Shown: positions 57,975 to 64,000 of the stretch, in pieces
Position numbering within the stretch: the first letter of the stretch is position 1
Layout: the number at the start of each line of letters is the position of its first letter
Source of the DNA: Azorinus chamasolen
Lineage: Eukaryota; Mollusca; Bivalvia; Cardiida; Solecurtidae
Assembly: GCA_963576725.1 (NCBI GenBank)
Contig: OY755252.1
Location: 28,143,895-28,207,894 of the forward strand
DNA: 64,000 nucleotides
Reading direction: 5' to 3'
Made by a program: the position numbers and the translations under genes
The notes under the pieces: generated by a model
Database searches by the model: none
Seen by the model: the letters and a program-made list of their open reading frames with translations, nothing else
What the model was told of the DNA's origin: nothing

Positions 57975-58310
57975 TTCTGTGTTGTAGCTTAATGTAGGGC
58001 GAATGTTACTTCTGTAATGGATTAAGCATCCATTTGTTTTGAAATACCATAACGTTTATTTGCAACGTGGTTGCTTTAGAAGGGTTTAAAGATATACGGT
58101 AAAACCTGTCTACAGTGACCATTCCGGTTTTTCTTTAAAACAGGATGAACCTTAATGCAGTATGAAAGGGAATTAATGCAGATAACTCCTCAATTAACTT
58201 TTCGCATTACACTCGATTTTGTCTTAAGTGGCCACTCATATATTTGACATGATTATTATAAAGCAGGCGGTTTGCTTAATGCATGGCAAAGGTAATGCAA
58301 AGAACTCTAT
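57975..58310. mobile_element. TA-2-like relics (two overlapping)
   Basis: GTGTTGTAGCTTAATGTAGG; then TA|CGGTAAAACCTGTCTACAGT at 58096, AACCTTAATGCAGTATGAAA, CGATTTTGTCTTAAGTGGCC and GGCGGTTTGCTTAATGCATG. Order is disturbed, suggesting two copies rearranged. Confidence 0.5.
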
Positions 58311-58369
58311 AAAATGGCAACTATATAAAAGCTGAATAAACAAATCGCAAAGTTACACACTGTCAGAAT

Positions 58370-58541
58370 GTTTTGACTATATATGGCATTATGTTATCAA
58401 GGCATGTTGCCACACCATACACTATGGTATCAACCCTCTATTATTTCGAAACCAAACAGAGCAGGCCCGGATCCTAGAGAAGCAGTCTGGTCTTAGTTGA
58501 GGCGTTAAAAGGCGTGCATGTATTTATGGAGTAAAGGGTAG
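58370..58541 (-). mobile_element. TTAA-1 MITE, decayed
   Basis: TATATATGGCATTATGTTAT arm, CAAACAGAGCAGGCCCGGAT / GCAGTCTGGTCTTAG, ending GTATTTATGGAGTAAAGGG. Confidence 0.65.
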
Positions 58542-58599
58542 TTATATGTTAGGTTTAGGTTGATTATTTACAGATCAATCTGGAATATTTAGTACCTAA

Positions 58600-58750
58600 G
58601 TGTATATATGGTAAAATGACACAGGGAGATTCGGTAATGGCAAACGCTGTTGAATTATATGTACGAGTTTATATGTAAGCAAACAGGGCAGACCCTGGTA
58701 AGGCGGCTTCTCCCGGAGGCGTCTAAACTGCATATATTCTGCTTGCAGAA
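58600..58750 (-). mobile_element. TTAA-1 MITE, partial
   Basis: Arm ATTCGGTAATGGCAAACGCT, hairpin 58677-58747, GCAAACAGGGCAGACCCTGG / GAGGCGTCTAAACTGCATAT. Confidence 0.65.
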
Positions 58751-58849
58751 TGGATAGAAAAGTAAGGAGCATGTACGTAATGTAGGCAGCATGCAACCAA
58801 TGTAAGAAGTCATAGATCAGCAATTTAAGAAGAATGTGAGCAATGTAAG

Positions 58850-59240
58850 CGGCAGCGTGTATATATGGCATTATTTACACAATATAATGTAGCCATCCCA
58901 GAAACTGCAGAATCAACTCTTTAAAATTTCATAAGCAATTTTGCAAAGGTGTTAACCCTTCGCTTGCTATTCACGTCAATATACCAACCTGTAAATAGTG
59001 AAGACCCAGATGAGACAGCTCCTGCAGGAGCTGGCTCATCAGGGTCTGCAATATTTACAAGTTGATTGTGCAACCAGTGCACTCTACAGCAGTGATTGCA
59101 CAGCGAAATACTTGTACACAATAAAGATATATGTAATTATACAACAGGGCATGGGTAAAGAAGGAGAAATGTGTTTTAAAATTCTGCAAGAGAAGGGTTA
59201 AAAGGCGTATGCAAAGAGTAGCAGGTTAATGTTATCAGTT
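58850..59240 (-). mobile_element. TTAA-1 MITE interrupted by TTAA-2
   Basis: TATATATGGCATTATTTACA, AACTGCAGAATCAACTCTTT, CATAAGCAATTTTGCAAAGG TG|TTAA-2|TTAAAAGGCGTATGCAAAG. The hairpin is absent (GCAA|TTTTGCAAAG). Target TGTTAAAAGGCG is as in the copy at 59.48 kb. Confidence 0.8.
58952..59201 (+). mobile_element. TTAA-2 MITE, nested, complete
   Basis: TTAACCCTTCGCTTGCTATT to CTGCAAGAGAAGGGTTAA, 250 bp. Hairpin 58991-59058, A opposite A. Confidence 0.95.
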
Positions 59241-59259
59241 TGGTTTAACTTGATTATTC

Positions 59260-59516
59260 ATGGACCAGTCTGCAAGAATAGCCGACTGCTAGCACTCTGA
59301 AATGTCATAGCATCATGCATATTTATATGCTGTAGTTATATAAATGGCAAAGTGGCATAGGACGTGTTGGCTCTCCTAGGAACTGTAGTATCAGTTGTTT
59401 ATTATTTCATAATCACACAGAGCAGACCCTGATCAGAGAGCTACAGGAGCTGTCTGACCTGGTTCTTCTCTATTTGCAAATGTGTTAAAAGGAGAATCAG
59501 TGTAGTAAAGCGTTAA
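59260..59516 (-). mobile_element. TTAA-1 MITE
   Basis: CATCATGCATATTTATATGC arm, TAGGAACTGTAGTATCAGTT, hairpin about 59414-59479 (apex AGAGCTACAGGAGCT, T opposite T), GTGTTAAAAGGAGAATCAGT, AGCGTTAA. Confidence 0.8.
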
Positions 59517-59523
59517 TGATATA

Positions 59524-59833
59524 TAGTTGAACTTTGATATCTCGAACTCGGATAACTCGAACTTTGGGTTAACTCGAACTAAAAGTTTGGTCCGTCCAAA
59601 ACAGAATTGCATTCAAAACATATCACTACGGATATCTAGAAACAAATATGATAGCTTAATTCAGGTCTAAAGTAATGCTGAAAGCTCTTACAGGAGCTTT
59701 CATCATTACTTTAGATCTGCTTTCGTCTGTGAACTCCATACGTTCCCAGATTAGAAATCGGATAATTCGAAATTCTCTTATCTCGAACTAATTTGTATAG
59801 TCCAGTGAAGTTGGAGATATCGAGGTTCACCTG
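59524..59833. mobile_element. TA-6 MITE, complete
   Basis: TA|TAGTTGAACTTTGATATCTC to GGAGATATCGAGGTTCACCTG|TA, 310 bp. Repeated CGAACT/AACTCG motifs near both ends; stem AAGTAATGCTGAAAGCTCTT / GAGCTTTCATCATTACTTTA. Confidence 0.9.
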
Positions 59834-59937
59834 TAGGTCTGACCAGTCCGTAAGATCTTCCAACTGGTACCTCTCCGAAATGCTATGAACAGCAGGATTA
59901 ATATTCAGTATACAACAATTACACAATGTTTATTATA

Positions 59938-60450
59938 CAGCTGAACTTCAATAGTCCGACCTACAAGGGACAACGAAAAGTACCTCGAGATAACAGGGGA
60001 TCGAATCATCCGATTTCTAATTTTAACAATTTATCAAGCCAACAGCTAAATGAAAGTCTAAAGTAATGCTAGGAGCTTTTCGCATCAGCTTAGACCTTCA
60101 TTAACCCATTCCCTCATATTGACGACTTTTGGCGACTCTTTAAAAGTCACTTTGTGAAACCATTGTGATATAGGAGCAAATGCTCTATTTATCACAATGG
60201 TTTCAAGCTACCAAATCCAAAAAAATCATTTCCCCTAATTAATGCTCCTTTTCGGTAGATTTGTTCAAAGATGTGGTATCTAAAATAGCCTATAAGGTAA
60301 TGGGATAAGCTGTCACATGTGTGTCTAGATATGTGTGCCGATACACCTAAGAACAGTTATGTATTGTAAATTTTAGTAGGAACGAACTTTTACATCGAGT
60401 TATCCCGAAATTCGATTTATCCAAGTTCGAGATATCGAAGTCCAACCGTT
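59938..60450. mobile_element. TA-6 MITE interrupted by TTAA-3
   Basis: TA|CAGCTGAACTTCAATAGTCC, tip AGTAATGCTAGGAGCTTTTC (apex deletion), GACCTTCA|TTAA-3|AAGCTGTCACATGTGTG, then TCCAAGTTCGAGATATCGAA GTCCAACCG. The undisturbed text is seen at 31.21 kb (TGTATTAAGCTGCC). Confidence 0.85.
60101..60307 (+). mobile_element. TTAA-3 MITE, nested, left stem deleted to apex
   Basis: TTAACCCATTCCCTCATATT to TATAAGGTAATGGGATAA. ACCATTGTGAT is joined to ATAGGAGCAAATGCTC. Confidence 0.9.
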
Positions 60451-60576
60451 GTTGTAATGACAAACAGTTTAGAACCCAAATGACGAGTCCCCCCACGAGT
60501 CCTCTGATTTTAGACGAACCTGTTAGCGAGTGCCTCGTACCAAGCTTTAAATGGATTTTTCTATACCAGATTTTAT

Positions 60577-61012
60577 GTATGTACCTATCTTAAACGAGCT
60601 TTCAAAGTATAAATATCGGTCTTTAATACGAGTAGCAGATTAACGTAGAATAAAACTCGTGCAGTAAGCTCCCAACACAGGATTGTGTATGACATCCTAC
60701 ATTTACCCATTCCTTCATAGGTTATTTTTAGATCCTACCTCTTTAAATAAATCTAAAAAAGAAGTATTAACTAGAGAAATGGAACATCTTGGAATAGTGT
60801 AGTTTTGAAACCATTTTGATAAATAGAGCATTTGCTCCTATGGAGCAAATGCTCTATTTATCACAATGGTTTCAGAGAGTGATCTTTACAAAGGCATCAA
60901 AAGGCATCAATATGAGGGAATTGGTTAGCTAAATGGAGCTTCATCTGTACTAAAAATCACATATAGATGGGCTTTACTTAATTTCCGATTTAAAGAGGTT
61001 CAACTTAACGTT
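60577..61012. mobile_element. TA-4 MITE interrupted by TTAA-3
   Basis: ACCTATCTTAAACGAGCTTT, GTATAAATATCGGTCTTTAA, AGCAGATTAACGTAGAATAA, GACATCCTACA|TTAA-3|TTAGCTAAATGGAGCTTC, then TAATTTCCGATTTAAAGAGG TTCAACTTA. Same site as in other TA copies (GCATTAAGC). Confidence 0.68.
60702..60929 (-). mobile_element. TTAA-3 MITE, nested
   Basis: TTTACCCATTCCTTCATAGG to TATGAGGGAATTGGTTAG; tip TTTGCTCCTATGGAGCAAA. Confidence 0.9.
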
Positions 61013-61269
61013 AGATTGAGAAGGTCTTTTCTTAATTAAATGGGTTTTGGAGGCTTATTTGAACACAACATGAGATTTAGAGGGGGTTTACTGAAAGACG
61101 GAGTAAACTATGTTTTATCTATATTGAAACTGTTTGATCTGACTCAATTTTGGTTTCACATATTTCCTTTTCATGGCATAATTTTCAGAGTGAAATAGCC
61201 CATGAGTTTTTTTTGTTGTTTTTTTGTTTTTTTATTTGGAGTCCACCCGGTATGAAAGGCTTAAACTTG

Positions 61270-61375
61270 CAAGAAGAACCTGAATATCAAACAGTGCAGA
61301 CCTTGATCTGTGTCAACACTGTTTGCAAATAACAGAGCATATGTGTCCTGTATTCCAGTTGCGATCGTTGTTTGC
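61270..61375. repeat. TTAA-class core, apex deleted
   Basis: CAAACAGTGCAGACCTTGAT joined to CTGTGTCAACACTGTTTGCA; the tail ATATGTGTCCTGTATTCCAG matches 4.64 kb. Confidence 0.6.
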
Positions 61376-61453
61376 TAGGACTTACGATAAATTCAGTCTG
61401 CTCGATAGAAAGTGACATGATTCCTGCTATCAGAATAATAGTCTTAGAGCGGT

Positions 61454-61629
61454 ACAGTAAAACCCCTCTAATGCGACCACTTAATGAACAAACATGAATG
61501 TCTTTATAAGCAGGTGGTTACTTAATGCAGGACAAAGGTAATGCAAAAAGCCCTGCATTAAGCTACCACCTGCATATAGCACCCAGAATTATACCTCTTT
61601 TAGGTGGTCGCATTAACGGGGGTTTACTG
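61454..61629 (+). mobile_element. TA-3 MITE, hairpin deleted
   Basis: TA|CAGTAAAACCCCTCTAATGC to GCATTAACGGGGGTTTACTG|TA. AATGCAAAAAG is joined to CCCTGCATTAAGC: tip and right stem missing. Confidence 0.92.
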
Positions 61630-61666
61630 TAAAATTTACTTTAATCTTAGGTGAACAAAGTTAACC

Positions 61667-61916
61667 TTAACCATTCACTTGCTATTCACGTCAATATACA
61701 TACCTGTAAATAGTGAAGACCCAGATGAGACAGCTCCTGTAGGAGCTGTCTCATCAGGGTCTGCACTGTTTACAAGTTGATTGTGCAATCATTGCACTCC
61801 ACATCAGTGTTTTCACAGCGAAATACTTGTACACAGTGAAGATATATATAATTATAGAACAGGGCATGGGTAAAGAAGAAGAAATCTATTTTAAAATTCA
61901 GCAAAATAAGGGTTAA
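61667..61916 (+). mobile_element. TTAA-2 MITE, complete
   Basis: TTAACCATTCACTTGCTATT to AGCAAAATAAGGGTTAA, 250 bp. Hairpin 61707-61774, apex GCTCCTGTAGGAGC, A opposite A. Confidence 0.94.
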
Positions 61917-61919
61917 TTG

Positions 61920-62212
61920 TTACTCACAAGAAGACATGAGATAATTTCGGTGTTCCCAGTAGTTAAGGTTGTCCGTAAATTAGGAATTTCAGTATGTTGT
62001 TCTCACGATGTTTTTAAGTTTGCGGAAGACATACAACCTAGATATTAGTCGTGTTCGATCCCTGTGGGAACTTGAGTTTTGATTGCGTTTTGTTTTGATG
62101 CACGGTTCTCGAAGACTATCATTAATTGGCCTATGGAGTAGTTCAAGCTAAACACAGAATTAGAATGGCACTAATTGCAGACATCGATTCCAGCATGGTT
62201 TTAATTAGTGAC
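61920..62212. other. unassigned spacer
   Basis: No recognised repeat or frame. Confidence 0.5.
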
Positions 62213-62215
62213 TAT

Positions 62216-62663
62216 TTAATCCTTTCTCTCGTATAAACGTGTTTCACGCATCTGCAAACAGATAAGACCCAAATCAGACGGTTCCAGTAGGAGCCATCTG
62301 ATCAGGGTCTGCTCTGTTTGCTTATGGAATTTGATAGATCTCTGTTTTTAGTTTTTAAAATGTCTACAATGTTCCATGTTCCATATTTTGTTATAACTAC
62401 AGTAAAACCCCTCTAATGCGACCACTGAATTATTAAACATGGGTGTCTTTATAAGCAGGCGGTTGCTTAATGCAGGCCAAAAGTAATGCAGAAAGCTCCT
62501 AGATCATTACTTGTGTCCTGTATTAAGCTACCACCTGCTTCTATCACCCAGAATTATACATTTTAGGTGGTCGCATTAGACGGTTTTTACTGTACTATAA
62601 ATGTTTATAAATATGCAGTAGGTATTGAAATTTGGAATAAATATAGAACATGAAAGGTGTTAA
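62216..62663 (+). mobile_element. TTAA-1 MITE interrupted by TA-3
   Basis: TTAATCCTTTCTCTCGTATA, hairpin about 62257-62322 (apex GGTTCCAGTAGGAGCC, A opposite A), arm TTGTTATAAC|TA-3|CTATAAATGTTTATAAAT, end ATGAAAGGTGTTAA. The TA target matches AGCTACTTTGG at 8.16 kb. Confidence 0.85.
62400..62592 (+). mobile_element. TA-3 MITE, nested, apex deleted
   Basis: TA|CAGTAAAACCCCTCTAATGC to CGCATTAGACGGTTTTTACTG|TA. CAGAAAGCTCC is joined to TAGATCATTACTTGTG. Confidence 0.92.
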
Positions 62664-62870
62664 ACACTTCTCCTGCTATCTGCAACCTGATTAGCATTAG
62701 AATTAGCCTGAATCCAGATGTGACGTCAGATAGCTCTGCGTCTGATCAGGATCCAAGCTGTTTGACACTCAGCCCGTAGTTTCTCAATGTTGTATCGAAT
62801 CGAACGTCAGTGAAAATGTACCAGGTCGTGGTTTGTGTAGATCTCAAACTGACAGCAGGCGATATTTCCT
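62660..62870 (+). mobile_element. TTAA-8 MITE
   Basis: Shares its TTAA with TTAA-1. TTAAACACTTCTCCTGCTAT, hairpin GCCTGAATCCAGATGTGACG / TCTGATCAGGATCCAAGCTG (A opposite A), GTTTGACACTCAGCCCGTAG; right end uncertain. Confidence 0.7.
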
Positions 62871-62964
62871 GTAATTAAATGCACACCCAGACGTCTTCGC
62901 TGTTTATTAATTTCGTCTGTAAAATATTATTAACTGTTATCGCTGATTAATTTTTCACCCTTTT

Positions 62965-63211
62965 TAACACTTTAGTCCATGAATATGTATGTAAGAAATT
63001 ATGAAATCACCAATATTATTTTGATTTATTGCTATAATAGCATATGGTCACAGAAGTGTTGGTCATGGAAAGAAACTGTAGAATCATACCTTCATTATGC
63101 CTCAAGCAAATGTAGCAGACCCTGATGAGACGGCTCCTTCGGGAACCGTCTGATCTGGGGCTAGTCTGTTTGAAAAGGCGCAGAAAGGCGTATTTATGGA
63201 ATAAATGGTTG
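62965..63211 (-). mobile_element. TTAA-1 MITE, complete
   Basis: TTAACACTTTAGTCCATGAA to TATTTATGGAATAAATGGTTGA, about 247 bp. Hairpin about 63105-63173, apex GGCTCCTTCGGGAACC, T opposite T. Confidence 0.9.
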
Positions 63212-63394
63212 AGACATTCAACAGTAACACACTGATTGGATTCCGATGAAACTCCGAGTCACTCGGCGTCTCATCTGGATCCCCACTGTTTACATAGGTA
63301 AATTGCAGATCTATGCGACATTGTCTCATCTGGATCCCCACTGTTTACATAGGTAAATTACAGATATATGCGACACTGATAGCGAAAGCGTTAA
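63212..63394 (-). mobile_element. TTAA-6 MITE with duplicated right side
   Basis: Hairpin TGATTGGATTCCGATGAAAC / GTCTCATCTGGATCCCCACT; GTCTCATCTGGATCCCCACT recurs 55 bp later (63268, 63323). Ends TGATAGCGAAAGCGTTAA. Confidence 0.82.
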
Positions 63395-63523
63395 CACGTT
63401 TCACGTAGCTATCTTCCAAATATAAACTACCCGCCAATCCATATCATATTAACGCACCTATTGGCGTTAACTGTATCATGGGAAAGATCACATTACTGTA
63501 TTTCATTATCAGTCAGACTTACT

Positions 63524-63715
63524 GTCTCTCTTTTGGTGCCATATAAATTTCATGTGTAAACAATATCGTCTGCTTTAAGTTTAGAATGGACTTTTCGTCT
63601 AAAAACAGAAGTTGAGTGTTGAACTGGGATCCTATTAAGACGCCAATTTTACTGATTGTCTTATCTGGATCCAAACTGTTTGCAAATGTACTTACAAATA
63701 TGTCCGTTAGAGCAA
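63524..63715 (-). mobile_element. TTAA-6 MITE, ends decayed
   Basis: TCTTTTGGTGCCATATAAAT, CAATATCGTCTGCTTTAAGT, hairpin about 63625-63689 (CTGGGATCCTATTAAGACGC / GTCTTATCTGGATCCAAAC, T opposite T). Confidence 0.75.
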
Positions 63716-63779
63716 GCGCGACCAGTCGCTTACTACGACATTGGCACACTTGACCCATGCATGTCTTGTTTATTTAGCT

Positions 63780-63980
63780 CTAATGAACATTTAGTAAGGA
63801 ATACGTCTTGATTATATTAATTAGCTGATTTTATGATGTTATGTAATAGCGTTAGGACTAAGTCAATAACTGGAGGAATTGTTTATCTATAACTTCATTA
63901 TAGGCAAACAGAGGAACTGATCTGGGTCTACACTGTTTTCAAATGCGTTAAAAGGCGTTTCTATGAGAGGGAACGGTTCA
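63780..63980 (-). mobile_element. TTAA-1 MITE, apex deleted
   Basis: TATTAATTAGCTGATTTTAT arm, AGGCAAACAGAG joined to GAACTGATCTGGGTCTACAC, then GCGTTAAAAGGCGTTTCTAT and GAGGGAACGGTTCAA. Confidence 0.78.
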
Positions 63981-64000
63981 ACCGTACACATAGGTAGACA

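Overview
This window looks like gene-free, repeat-saturated nuclear DNA from a eukaryote. I found no credible protein-coding gene, tRNA or rRNA. The longest open frames (152, 124, 118 aa) are translations of tandem repeats, and the many 60-90 aa frames beginning MKTQMRQLLQEL or MHWLHNQLVN are the two strands of one repeated 250-bp element. Long AT-rich non-coding DNA, TA- and TTAA-flanked mini-elements, GTCC-type microsatellite and a retroposon-like AATAAA tail point to an invertebrate. A bivalve mollusc is my guess, from general familiarity only.

Almost everything recognisable is a miniature inverted-repeat element (MITE) of about 200-250 bp with a long hairpin in it. There are two target-site classes, both demonstrated inside the window by nested insertions with readable empty sites. 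(1) TTAA class (piggyBac-like: TTAA duplication, ends reading CCC), each with a short arm, an off-centre hairpin of about 65-70 bp and a long arm. Names used here: TTAA-1 (end AACCCTTTCCTNCAT), TTAA-2 (AACCCTTCGCTTGCT), TTAA-3 (AACCCATTCCCTCAT), TTAA-4 (AACCCTTTCRCCGCCG), TTAA-5 (AACCTTTAGCCTGCT), TTAA-6 (AACCCTTTCGCTGCCAA), TTAA-7 (AACCCATTTGCTCCCA), TTAA-8 (relatives with an AAGCTGTTTGACACTC stem) and the singleton TTAA-9. Strand + means short arm first. (2) TA class (pogo/Tigger-like: TA duplication, ends CAGT...ACTG): TA-1 (CAGTAAAACCTCTCTATAAC), TA-2 (CAGTAGAACCTGTCTTAAGC), TA-3 (CAGTAAAACCCCTCTAATGC), TA-4 (CAGTAAAACCTCTTTAAACC), TA-5 (CAGTAAAACTTCGATAATTC), TA-6 (AGTTGAACTTCGATATCTCG), TA-7 and TA-8 (longer, about 350 bp).

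Layout: 1-9.9 kb dense MITEs; 9.9-11.4 kb a hairpin with amplified arm, unknown AT-rich DNA and a retroposon-like 3' tail; 11.5-18.9 kb nested MITEs; 19.0-20.7 kb a three-layer nest (element N inside TTAA-3 inside TA-2); 20.7-34.9 kb more MITEs, hairpin arrays and a larger element (Z1); 35-39.6 kb MITEs and hairpin elements; 40.7-41.4 kb a 46-bp satellite, then a GC-rich stretch; 43.8-45.2 kb a TTAA-7 copy split by Z2; 46.4-47.4 kb a 30-bp minisatellite split by a TTAA-3 copy; 52.8-55.8 kb a composite with 157-bp tandem repeats and a second N element; 55.8-64 kb MITEs again.

The main discovery candidate is the relation among the hairpins. Families of both target-site classes share one apex palindrome, GCTCCTATAGGAGC. 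Most families keep one identical-base mismatch (A opposite A, or T opposite T) at a fixed stem position whose polarity follows the asymmetric arms. Deletions repeatedly begin or end at the apex, and one junction (13.74 kb) fuses a TTAA-class half to a TA-class half there. This suggests a hairpin module exchanged between unrelated transposon families, and a hairpin-processing activity that cuts or copies at the apex. Family names and superfamily assignments are mine, from reading the sequence by eye; boundaries of degenerate copies are approximate.
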